Notes under the pieces: generated by a model
What the model saw: the letters and a program-made list of their open reading frames with translations, nothing else
Database searches by the model: none
What the model was told of the DNA's origin: nothing
Position numbers and translations under genes: made by a program
Shown here: positions 42,680-51,427 of the stretch, one piece after another
Numbering within the stretch: the first letter of the stretch is position 1
Layout: each line of letters starts with the position of its first letter
Origin: Nitrosopelagicus sp964511265
Lineage (GTDB): Archaea; Thermoproteota; Nitrososphaeria; Nitrososphaerales; Nitrosopumilaceae
NCBI GenBank assembly: GCA_964511265.1
Contig: CAZEES010000002.1
Coordinates: forward strand, 1 to 64,000
Reading direction: 5' to 3'
DNA length: 64,000 nucleotides

Positions 42680-43342
42680 TTATGCTTTATTTGATAGCTC
42701 AGATTGTAGTTTTTCCCAATCAGACAGAAATGCTTTGAGACCTTTATCAGTTAAAGAATGACCAAGCATTTTGGCTAATACTCCAGCAGGCAAAGTAACA
42801 ACATCAGCACCAATTTTTGCTGCATCTACAACATGTTGTGGATGTCTTACACTAGCAACAAGAATTTCTGTTTTAAAATCATAATTTGAAAAAACTTGTT
42901 TGATTTCTCTGATCAAATCCATACCAGTGTGACCAATATCATCCAATCTTCCAATGAAAGGACTAACATATTTTGCTCCAGCTTTTGCTGCAAGAAGTGC
43001 TTGGTTTGCTGAGAATACAAGTGTAACATTAACAGGTATTCCTTGCTCTGAAAAACTCTTACAAGCTTTTAGACCATCTCCAGTCATTGGACATTTAACA
43101 ACAACATGATCACCATACTCTCGAAGTTTTTTTCCTTCTTCCATCATTCCATCATAATCAGTGCTTACAACTTCTAAACTTACATCACCTTTGATGATTC
43201 TAGTAATTTCTTTCATTGCAGCATGTGGATCACCGCCTTCTTTTGCAAGCAGTGAAGGATTTGTTGTTATTCCATCTAACAGACCCATGTCATTATATTT
43301 TCTAATATCTTCAATATTTGCAGTGTCTAGGAAAATTTTCAT
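42680..43342 (-). CDS. tal: Transaldolase (fructose-6-phosphate aldolase-like)
   Basis: A TIM-barrel class I aldolase of 220 residues. TTNPSLLAKEG and the Schiff-base lysine K83 in HVVVKCPMTGDGLKA are visible. This short form belongs to the transaldolase/FSA subfamily used by many archaea and bacteria. It is the third gene of a pentose phosphate operon and overlaps the transketolase C-terminal subunit by 4 bp (ATGA). Confidence 0.92.
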   Translation of the reverse strand: MKIFLDTANIEDIRKYNDMGLLDGITTNPSLLAKEGGDPHAAMKEITRIIKGDVSLEVVSTDYDGMMEEGKKLREYGDHVVVKCPMTGDGLKACKSFSEQGIPVNVTLVFSANQALLAAKAGAKYVSPFIGRLDDIGHTGMDLIREIKQVFSNYDFKTEILVASVRHPQHVVDAAKIGADVVTLPAGVLAKMLGHSLTDKGLKAFLSDWEKLQSELSNKA

Positions 43343-44307
43343 TGTGTGCTCCGGATATCTTTGACAGTTTTTTCTATATTAATTGATGTTATTCCATGTT
43401 TTTCAAATAATTGAGGGATTTCACTATCACGAGCAGATTCACCAAACATGTCTTGTGCTCCAATTCTACGTATAGGAACTGGATATGATTCAGACACCAC
43501 TTCAGAAACAGCAGATCCAAATCCGCCCAGAATATTATGTTCCTCACAAGTAACAATTCCACCAGTTTCTCTTGCAGACTTTTCTAAGAGATCTTTGTCA
43601 ATAGGTTTTATTGTAAAACAATCAATCACCCGACATGAGATACCATCTTGTTGAAGTTTTTCAGCAGCATCAAGTGCCATTTTTACTGTTATACCAGTTG
43701 CAGCTATAGTGCAATCATTTCCGTCTCGTAAGGTAATACCTTTTCCAATTTTAAATTCTTGAGAATCAGAGTATATGGTAGGAACCTTGGATCTTGCCAT
43801 TCTCATGTAAAATGGACCATAAGTTTGTGCAATATTTTTTGTTAGTTTTGAAACAGCAACAGCATCTGCAGGGATTAGAACTTTCATGTTTGGAATGACA
43901 CGCATTATTGCAATATCTTCAATGGTTTGATGAGAACCACCATCTGCACCAACAGATAGTCCTCCATGAGATGTTACAAGTTTAACATTTAGACCTTTTT
44001 TTTCTCCTCGTGATGGATATGCAATTGAATTTCGTATTTGATCAACACATCGTCCTGGCAAAAAGATTGCATATGTGCTTGCAAAAGATGTTTTTCCAGA
44101 ATAAGCTAATCCTGCAGCAATAGATACTAGATTTGCTTCAGCTATACCTACATTAAAGAATCTGTCAGGGAATTGTTTTCCAAAGCCAGATGTTTTCAGT
44201 GAATCAGTAGTATCTGCACCTAGAACAACAACATTTTTGTTTTGTTCACCTAATTCAATGAGAGCTTTTCCATACGCAGTTCGCATATCACCAAATTCAG
44301 TACTCAT
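43339..44307 (-). CDS. Transketolase C-terminal subunit
   Basis: The 322-residue half containing the pyrimidine-binding and C-terminal domains of a split transketolase. FNVGIAEANLVSIAAGLA and GSHQTIEDIAIMRVIPNMKV are characteristic, and the C-terminal domain has EEHNILGGFGSAVSE. It must pair with the N-terminal half encoded immediately upstream. Confidence 0.93.
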   Translation of the reverse strand: MSTEFGDMRTAYGKALIELGEQNKNVVVLGADTTDSLKTSGFGKQFPDRFFNVGIAEANLVSIAAGLAYSGKTSFASTYAIFLPGRCVDQIRNSIAYPSRGEKKGLNVKLVTSHGGLSVGADGGSHQTIEDIAIMRVIPNMKVLIPADAVAVSKLTKNIAQTYGPFYMRMARSKVPTIYSDSQEFKIGKGITLRDGNDCTIAATGITVKMALDAAEKLQQDGISCRVIDCFTIKPIDKDLLEKSARETGGIVTCEEHNILGGFGSAVSEVVSESYPVPIRRIGAQDMFGESARDSEIPQLFEKHGITSINIEKTVKDIRSTQ

Positions 44308-45971
44308 TGATATCCAAGCTCCGTTGCTATTTGTGTGAGTTCATCTTTTTTCTTACCTAATACATGCAAGTCAATCCATTTATTCACCAGTTCAGTGCCG
44401 CCAAGTTCATTGGCTTTTTGAATCAATAATTTGCGTCTAGTTCTCAATACCTGATTTCTAAATTCACGTATTACTAATCGAACATCAGTCTGACCTATTA
44501 TTGCACTTCCTCCAACAAATGCACGTGCACCATCTGCAAAACATTCGCCAATATTATCTAGAGTTACACCACCATCTGCTTCAATGTACCCAGAAAATCC
44601 ATTTTCTTTCAAATTTATCATAAGATTTTTTGTTTTTTCATGCGTATTCTCAATGTATTTTTGACCTGACTTGCCAGGTACAACGGACATGACTATGATT
44701 TGATCTAGTGAAGAGATGAATTTTTTACTCCAGTCAGGTAAAGAAGTATCAGGATTTATTGCTAATCCAATACTTGTCTTGTTAGATTTCAGTAAATCAT
44801 GAATTTCTCCAAAACTTGACTCATCACAGACTTCGGCATGTACAGTTACAATATCACTTCCTGCGTCAATGTAATTTTGAATTTGTTTTACAGGTTCGTT
44901 AATCATCAAATGTGTGTCAAATGGAATTACAGTTAGAGGTCTTAGTTCCTTAATTTTTGTATGATCAAAAGTAGTATTTGGAACAAACTGACCATCCATA
45001 ACATCTAGATGGATATAATCAGCGCGTCCATCATCACAACGTTTCACTTCATTTTCCAAATTTGTCATATCGCCTGCTATTATAGAAGGTGCAATCATAA
45101 ACTGAGAATCTAATTCTTGGTTAATTATTGGAACAAGTTCGAGGTTAGGTGCTTTACCATGCCATTGTGGATTATCTTCCATATGTTCAACTGCTTTTCC
45201 TTTAATTGTCCTAGCTATGATAATTGTGGGTATTCCTTTCACAGATTTTGCCCTACCAAGTGCATCAGAAACCTGTTCTATTCTATGACCATCAACTTCA
45301 ATTACATTCCATCCAAAGGAACGCCATTTGTCACCAGTTTTCCATCTGCTAGCATCTTTCCACATTTCAGATAATTCATCCCCCTCAAGGGTTTCATCAA
45401 GTGGCATAATTTTTTCAGTGTAAGAATCTTGTTGTATAAAATTTCTATCAAGGATTAATGTTAAATTATCAACATTGTATTTTGCAGCAGTCATTGCAGC
45501 TTCCCATACTTGACCTTCATCACTTTCACCATCACCCATCACAGTGAAGATGTGTGTGTCTTTTCCATCAAGTTTTGCAGCTAATGCATTTCCAATAGAA
45601 TAAGATAATCCAATTCCTAAAGAACCACCACAGAATTCAACACCGGGACATTTTAGATCAGGATGACCTTGTAGCTTACTTCCAAATTGCCTTAGAGTAT
45701 CTAATTGTGATTCGTCAAAATATCCAGCTACAGCCATATTTGAAAATAAACCTGGCGATGCATGACCTTTTGATAAGATCAGTTTATCACGATCTTCCCA
45801 TTCAGGGTTTTTTGGATCATACCTTAAATGATTATAAAATAAACAACCCATGATTTCAGCCATTGAGAATGAACCACCAGGATGACCAGAACCAGCAATA
45901 GAGGTTCCACGAATAACTAATTTTCTTGCTTTAAGAACAGATTTTTTAATTTGATAGTAATTCAGGCTCAT
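44304..45971 (-). CDS. Transketolase N-terminal subunit fused to ribulose-phosphate 3-epimerase
   Basis: 555 residues. Residues about 1-285 are the ThDP-binding half of transketolase (GSGHPGGSFS at 27-36; GDGESDEG at 146-153 with N177 completing the ThDP motif). Residues about 291-505 are ribulose-5-phosphate 3-epimerase (APSIIAGDM, HLDVMDG at 321-327, EADGGV at 464-469). A ~50-residue helical tail follows. Placing the epimerase inside the split transketolase makes a single polypeptide for two consecutive non-oxidative pentose phosphate steps. Confidence 0.9.
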   Translation of the reverse strand: MSLNYYQIKKSVLKARKLVIRGTSIAGSGHPGGSFSMAEIMGCLFYNHLRYDPKNPEWEDRDKLILSKGHASPGLFSNMAVAGYFDESQLDTLRQFGSKLQGHPDLKCPGVEFCGGSLGIGLSYSIGNALAAKLDGKDTHIFTVMGDGESDEGQVWEAAMTAAKYNVDNLTLILDRNFIQQDSYTEKIMPLDETLEGDELSEMWKDASRWKTGDKWRSFGWNVIEVDGHRIEQVSDALGRAKSVKGIPTIIIARTIKGKAVEHMEDNPQWHGKAPNLELVPIINQELDSQFMIAPSIIAGDMTNLENEVKRCDDGRADYIHLDVMDGQFVPNTTFDHTKIKELRPLTVIPFDTHLMINEPVKQIQNYIDAGSDIVTVHAEVCDESSFGEIHDLLKSNKTSIGLAINPDTSLPDWSKKFISSLDQIIVMSVVPGKSGQKYIENTHEKTKNLMINLKENGFSGYIEADGGVTLDNIGECFADGARAFVGGSAIIGQTDVRLVIREFRNQVLRTRRKLLIQKANELGGTELVNKWIDLHVLGKKKDELTQIATELGYQ

Positions 45972-46094
45972 TATGATTTATTGATCAAATCGACATTTTT
46001 AATTTTACACATGATCTCCCTCAAAAAAAAATACCCAGAATTACATAAATAGCTATTTCCGAAAATTTTAATCTTCAAAGATCGTAGCATAGAT

Positions 46095-46481
46095 ATGGAA
46101 TTTGATGAGTCTCTACCACTCATGATTTATGATAACAAATGTTATGTTTGCATAAAATTTGCCAAATTAATGAATTTTTTAGTAAAGGGAAGATTACGTA
46201 TGATCGGACATTATACAGACTTTGGAAAAAAGATTCGAGATGAAATTCTAGAGTATGATGCACTGGAGATGTTTTGGTATATTGACAAAAAAATGGCGTA
46301 TGGAGGAAGAGCGGCAATTATTCCACTATTATCAACAATTTTACAAGTTCGTGGACAAAAATTCAATCAAGTGGCCATTCAGGAATCATGTGACATAGGA
46401 TGTAAGGACTCGTTGGCAGTATTTTTTCGCTCTGCCAGTTTAATCACTCATAGTAAAAAGATCAAGATGAGCAATCTATAA
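46095..46481 (+). CDS. DCC/DUF393-family thiol-disulphide-like protein
   Basis: 128 residues. The N-terminal MIYDNKCYVCIKF has the CxxC and the (V/I)YD opening of the DCC family, named for its conserved cysteines. Later cysteines occur in CDIGC. Predicted to be a small oxidoreductase or adaptor; not characterized here. Confidence 0.72.
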   Translation: MEFDESLPLMIYDNKCYVCIKFAKLMNFLVKGRLRMIGHYTDFGKKIRDEILEYDALEMFWYIDKKMAYGGRAAIIPLLSTILQVRGQKFNQVAIQESCDIGCKDSLAVFFRSASLITHSKKIKMSNL

Positions 46482-46505
46482 AAAAAGTATTTTTAAGAAA
46501 AACAT

Positions 46506-47987
46506 ATGCGAGTTAGAGCAGAATCAGGTTCTCCAGAGAAAAAGAAAACCTCAGTTTTGTGTGCATTTTGCTTTGAAGATACGAACACACCAATTGGATT
46601 AGGGAAATTACATAAAAAAATTGATCAGGCAGTTTTGCAATCAATCAAAGAGATCAAAGGTAAGAAAAATAAAATCACACTAATTCATTCACATAAAGAG
46701 ATCCCACCAGAAAGAATATTGATTGCAGGATTAGGAAAGAAAAATAGACTAACCTCAGATGTCATTAGAGATGTTACAGGCAACATTACAAAAAAGATTC
46801 ACGAGTTAGGAATAAGAGAATTTTCAATAATAATTCCAGATAAAATTGCAATTAGAAATGAACAAGTTATATCATCAATTGTAGAGGGTGCAAATCTTTC
46901 ATTATATGACTTTGATTTATTTAAAAAAGAAAAATCTGACAAGAAGGAACCGGATTTAACACTATTTACATCTGATAAAGATGCACAAAAGATAATCAAA
47001 AATTCTATTACAATTTCTGATGCAGTAAAATTTACAAGAGATGTAGCTAATCTTCCACCAAATGAATGTCCTCCAATAAAATTAGGAGAAATTGCAAAGA
47101 AGATTTCAAATCAGAATAAAATGAAATGTACTGTATTTTCAAAAAATGAAATAAAATCTAAAGGATTAGGTGGAGTCACAGCAGTTGGACAAGGAAGTAA
47201 AAATGAACCAAGATTCATAATTTTAGAATACAGAAATGGGAAGAAGGAACAAAAACCAATCTTACTTGTTGGTAAAGCAGTTACTTTTGACACAGGCGGA
47301 ATATCATTGAAGCCTGGAGAGAAAATGGATGAGATGAAGTTTGACAAATGTGGAGGTTGTACAGTATTAGGAGTAATGAAAGCAATTTCAGAGTTAAAAC
47401 TTGGGATTAATGTAGTTGCAATTATTCCATCGGTGGAAAATATGCCAGGTGGAGAATCATACAGACCAGGAGACATTATCAAATTGTTTAATGGAAAAAC
47501 TGCAGAGATTCTAAACACAGATGCAGAAGGAAGATTAATTTTAGCAGATGGGCTTGCATATGGAATTAAGCATTATCAACCATCTTCGGTAATGGATTTT
47601 GCAACATTGACTGGAGCTTGTATTGTTGCCTTGGGAACAAACGTAGCAGGAATTGTAAGTAACAATTCGAAATTAACATCAAAGGTCATGTCCTCATCAA
47701 CAAAAACTTCAGAAGAAGTATGGGAATTACCACTAAATGATGATTACATGGATATGGTGAAATCAAAAGTTGCAGACATTAGAAATATTGGGATGGGAAG
47801 AGCTGCAGGTACAATTACTGCGGCAGCATTTTTAGCAAATTCAGTAGGGAATGTACCTTGGGTACATTTTGATATTGCAGGAACCGCATGGATTCAACCA
47901 TCAACAAAAAACAAATCTTACAATGCAAATGGCGCAACCGGATTTGGGGTTAGATTAGTGGTAGATTACCTCATGAATCAAAGATAA
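46506..47987 (+). CDS. pepA: Leucyl aminopeptidase (M17)
   Basis: Two-zinc exopeptidase that removes N-terminal residues. The C-terminal catalytic domain has GKAVTFDTGGISLKP (metal ligands and catalytic lysine) and NTDAEGRLILADGLAYG. The N-terminal part (about 1-160) is the M17 non-catalytic domain. 493 residues, normal length. Involved in peptide turnover. Confidence 0.94.
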   Translation: MRVRAESGSPEKKKTSVLCAFCFEDTNTPIGLGKLHKKIDQAVLQSIKEIKGKKNKITLIHSHKEIPPERILIAGLGKKNRLTSDVIRDVTGNITKKIHELGIREFSIIIPDKIAIRNEQVISSIVEGANLSLYDFDLFKKEKSDKKEPDLTLFTSDKDAQKIIKNSITISDAVKFTRDVANLPPNECPPIKLGEIAKKISNQNKMKCTVFSKNEIKSKGLGGVTAVGQGSKNEPRFIILEYRNGKKEQKPILLVGKAVTFDTGGISLKPGEKMDEMKFDKCGGCTVLGVMKAISELKLGINVVAIIPSVENMPGGESYRPGDIIKLFNGKTAEILNTDAEGRLILADGLAYGIKHYQPSSVMDFATLTGACIVALGTNVAGIVSNNSKLTSKVMSSSTKTSEEVWELPLNDDYMDMVKSKVADIRNIGMGRAAGTITAAAFLANSVGNVPWVHFDIAGTAWIQPSTKNKSYNANGATGFGVRLVVDYLMNQR

Positions 47988-47990
47988 ATT

Positions 47991-48221
47991 CTATAGATGT
48001 GTAATTTTTCTGAATATCCAATTTTTGAGTTTCAGTAATGTAATTACCCAAATGAAAATTAGAATCATGGCAATAAGCACTTTTGCGCCAGAATTAATGA
48101 GAGGATCTAAAGCACCATTACCAGAAAATGACAAAGGACCAACAAAAAGCACCATCAATCCACCTCCAATTATGATTAGGATCCACATTGCAAAAATGAA
48201 TGAAAATAGTGGCAGAGACAT
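47991..48221 (-). CDS. Small membrane protein, uncharacterized
   Basis: 76 residues with two hydrophobic segments (about 5-27 and 43-65). It is the last gene of the GINS-MCM-Hel308-glycosyltransferase run and overlaps the glycosyltransferase by 1 bp. No family recognised. Confidence 0.6.
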   Translation of the reverse strand: MSLPLFSFIFAMWILIIIGGGLMVLFVGPLSFSGNGALDPLINSGAKVLIAMILIFIWVITLLKLKNWIFRKITHL

Positions 48222-49210
48222 TAGATAGTTACTCCCATCATAAAGGCTGTAATTATAGCAAGAATTCCAGAGAATATTGCAAGTTTAAAAATTTCAGTAC
48301 CAATTTGTTTTTCTGAAAGAGGTTTTTTTGCAATAAGTAATCTAACTAATGTAATTGGAGCATGATTTTCAGAAGTTGATTGTAATTTCCAGTCATCAGT
48401 ATGAGTTACAGGATTTTTAATCTCCCTATGTTCAACAATTTTTTTTACACTGGAAAGAAACAAAAATGAATTAATAATTGCAGGTAATATTGCTATAGCA
48501 GCAATCACCTCAACTCCACCAACAATTGCAATTCCACCATATGCAGCGCCAAAAGTTATTGCACCAGAATCACCAGGAAAGATCTTACTTGGAAATTTAT
48601 GATATTTGTAAAATGCTAATGAAGAAAATGCCAAACATAGACAGATTATTCCTATCTCATAGTTTTGTAATATGAATAAGCATATCGATAGTGCAAAACT
48701 TGCAATTGTCATAAACCCACTTGCTACTCCATTTAGAACATCAATTGAGTTAATTGTATTACCCATTATTGGTATCATGAATACAACTAGTGCCATGTAG
48801 AGTAATGGAATTGATACAGAGCCAAATAATGGGAAATCTAAGTTTGAGTCATAAGCACCAAGTAACAATATAGGAGCTGCACATAATGCAAGAGCTAAAG
48901 GTTTGAACCAGCCACCCATAGTTTTTTTGTCATCAATTAAACCAACAATAAATGCAAAAAAGGTTGTTAGAATTACAGCAAGTATTTCAGATACGGGAAA
49001 AAACACATACAAAACTATTAGAGATGATTCTATTCCAACAATTATTGATAGACCGCCAGGTCGTGCAATCATTGTCTTTTCTTTTTTATTTACATCAACA
49101 ACAGTAATGTTACGTTTTTCTAAAGCACGTATTACAAAAGGAGTCAACCCATATACGGAAAAAAACGCAATTGTAATTGCAATTATTGCGGGGATTATTA
49201 GTTGTTCCAA
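48221..49210 (-). CDS. Glycosyltransferase family 4 (MraY/WecA-like) phospho-sugar transferase
   Basis: A polytopic membrane enzyme of 329 residues that transfers a sugar-1-phosphate to a lipid phosphate carrier. The motifs are DDKKTMGGWFKP (metal-binding aspartates), NSIDVLNG and FPGDSGAITFG. In archaea this is likely the first step of N-glycosylation or surface-glycan assembly (AglH-like). TTG start; it follows Hel308 with no gap. Confidence 0.85.
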   Translation of the reverse strand: MEQLIIPAIIAITIAFFSVYGLTPFVIRALEKRNITVVDVNKKEKTMIARPGGLSIIVGIESSLIVLYVFFPVSEILAVILTTFFAFIVGLIDDKKTMGGWFKPLALALCAAPILLLGAYDSNLDFPLFGSVSIPLLYMALVVFMIPIMGNTINSIDVLNGVASGFMTIASFALSICLFILQNYEIGIICLCLAFSSLAFYKYHKFPSKIFPGDSGAITFGAAYGGIAIVGGVEVIAAIAILPAIINSFLFLSSVKKIVEHREIKNPVTHTDDWKLQSTSENHAPITLVRLLIAKKPLSEKQIGTEIFKLAIFSGILAIITAFMMGVTI

Positions 49211-51427
49211 TTATCTGACCTTTTCTACTTGAGACTTGATACTTTTTGCAAGAATCATACCGATTTTATCTATTGCTGCTAACTTCTCAAGAGGCGCTTT
49301 TTTGAGTGCAGTTTTATTTTTGTAGCCATTTTTGTATAAAATTTGGGCACGAACTCGTCCAATTTGTTTAATTTTGACTAATTCTAGATATTTCTCTGGA
49401 ACACCATGTATGATTTGCAGCCTAAGTAAATCTGATTCATCAATAAGATTCTGGTATTCGGATACAATCTTTTTTTGTTCATTTTCTTTGGCATGATCTC
49501 TCCAGAATTTAACAATCTCTGTAAAAGTATAGATCAAATCTTTTGCATTTTCTTTTATATAGAATATATCACCAGGCTCAGCATCAAAATGTTCTGACAT
49601 GTTTTGATAAGTCATAGCATCAATCCATTTGTAAAGAATTAACAGGCTTTTGAAACAATCTTCGTTTGAAAATTTTTGTTGTGTGTATAATTTTTCATTT
49701 TTATTTATGAGATCATCCATATCTTCTTGATATTTTTCAGGTACAGGATACTGTGAATAAAATTCAGGGAGGTTTGTAATCATATGTAATATTCCAAATG
49801 TGTGTTTTGTTCCTCTTACATAATCTTCAATATAACCAGTCATATCAAAAGCAGTTTTTGGATCAATTCTTAAATAAAAAACTCTAATACCAAATTTTGT
49901 AGGTTCAAAACCATTTTCATCAGTGATCATTCCGTATTCTTTTAGTTTTTCAAGTTGTTTTGTTACCTTTTTTTCTAATACAGAATCATCTGAAAGTTGA
50001 TATGCAGCAAAAGTTTGTGAGAAGAATTTTATTATTTTTTCATAAGATGTTGGATTGAATTTTGATGCAGTGTATACAAATCCAAGTAAATTTATTCTCA
50101 AAGAACTATCTTCATCCAAAGTTTTTGATTCTAATGGTTCCGGTTCACCGTCAATATAATATTCTAATATTTCATCAGGGTATCCTTTTGAAATAATTAT
50201 TGATTCTCCCATATCATCATATTGTGGTCGTCCGGCTCTTCCACACATTTGTTTGTATTCTAAAATACTAATTTTTTCTAGACCATTGTTTGTATATCTC
50301 ATTACACTTGGAATTACAACTCTACGTGCAGGTAAGTTCACGCCAGCGGCTAAAGTTGGGGTTGCAGTTAAGAATTTTATGTGTCTATTTTTAAATTCAT
50401 TTTCAATTATTGTTCGACATCTTTGATCAAGTCCTGCATGATGAAATGCCGTACCATTTTTTACCATTTGTGCCAACTCGGTAGTTAATTTCGTATTATC
50501 GTAACTATCCTTTGGGAGGATTTTCTTTGAGATTTTTTCTAATTCTTTTTTTTGGTTTTCTGAAAGCATCTTTACAACATCGAGTCCAGCCTCTTTTGCC
50601 CACGCCACTGCATTTTTTCTTGTCATTGCAAAAATTAGGCATTGATCACCATTGTCAACAGTATCTAATCCTAAACCAATCCAATCTTTTTGATGTCTAG
50701 ATTCTTGACGATCGTTGGTCAGGTTTCCCTCAGTTTCTTCCCTATCTTGGTTTGTGATGATATGTCTACTGTAAACTGCTTCAGATAATGGAACCCGTCT
50801 GAATGTACTCTCTACTAATTCACAGTCTAACCAATCTGCAAGTTCGTCAGCGTTTGATATGGTTGCGCTAAGCCCAATAAGTTTAGGTGGATTTTTTCCA
50901 ATAAATCCAGATCTAAGTCTAGTTAGAATAATTTCTAATGTAGGGCCCCTTGTCTCATCACCAATTAGATGTATTTCATCAGAGACTATCATTCCTATGT
51001 CATAAATCCAATCTTGCTGAAATGCCATATTTGCATCCATGCTTTCATTTGTGAGAAATATTACATCTGCGTCTTCTAATTTCTCTTTTTTTTCCTTTGA
51101 ATCTCCAGTAGATAGTGCTACTTTGATTTTTCTTCCTAGTGATAATTTCTCTAATTTTTTAAACTCTTCAAATTTTTCACTGGTTAATGCACGTAACGGA
51201 GTAAGGTAAACAACTTTGGTTTTATGTTTGGAGAGATGTGAGAGAATTGCGAGCATTGCAATGAGTGTCTTACCACTTGCAGTAGGTATTGTGATCAGAA
51301 AATTCTTTTTTTCATCTAATAATCCAGCCTTTACGGAATGTTCTTGTGGTTCAAAAAGTTCTTTGTACCCTTCTGAATGTAAGAAATCAATTGCGGCAGG
51401 TTCTAGATCAAGTTCACTTATTTTCAT
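49211..51427 (-). CDS. Hel308/Ski2-family DNA helicase
   Basis: 738 residues with two RecA-like domains: Walker A TASGKTLIAM, DEIH box in VSDEIHLIGD, and motif VI QMCGRAGRPQYDDMGE. A winged helix, ratchet region and C-terminal helix-hairpin-helix (IGRVRAQILYKNG) follow, matching Hel308/Hjm. It unwinds stalled replication forks. Overlaps mcm by 4 bp (ATGA). Confidence 0.9.
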   Translation of the reverse strand: MKISELDLEPAAIDFLHSEGYKELFEPQEHSVKAGLLDEKKNFLITIPTASGKTLIAMLAILSHLSKHKTKVVYLTPLRALTSEKFEEFKKLEKLSLGRKIKVALSTGDSKEKKEKLEDADVIFLTNESMDANMAFQQDWIYDIGMIVSDEIHLIGDETRGPTLEIILTRLRSGFIGKNPPKLIGLSATISNADELADWLDCELVESTFRRVPLSEAVYSRHIITNQDREETEGNLTNDRQESRHQKDWIGLGLDTVDNGDQCLIFAMTRKNAVAWAKEAGLDVVKMLSENQKKELEKISKKILPKDSYDNTKLTTELAQMVKNGTAFHHAGLDQRCRTIIENEFKNRHIKFLTATPTLAAGVNLPARRVVIPSVMRYTNNGLEKISILEYKQMCGRAGRPQYDDMGESIIISKGYPDEILEYYIDGEPEPLESKTLDEDSSLRINLLGFVYTASKFNPTSYEKIIKFFSQTFAAYQLSDDSVLEKKVTKQLEKLKEYGMITDENGFEPTKFGIRVFYLRIDPKTAFDMTGYIEDYVRGTKHTFGILHMITNLPEFYSQYPVPEKYQEDMDDLINKNEKLYTQQKFSNEDCFKSLLILYKWIDAMTYQNMSEHFDAEPGDIFYIKENAKDLIYTFTEIVKFWRDHAKENEQKKIVSEYQNLIDESDLLRLQIIHGVPEKYLELVKIKQIGRVRAQILYKNGYKNKTALKKAPLEKLAAIDKIGMILAKSIKSQVEKVR

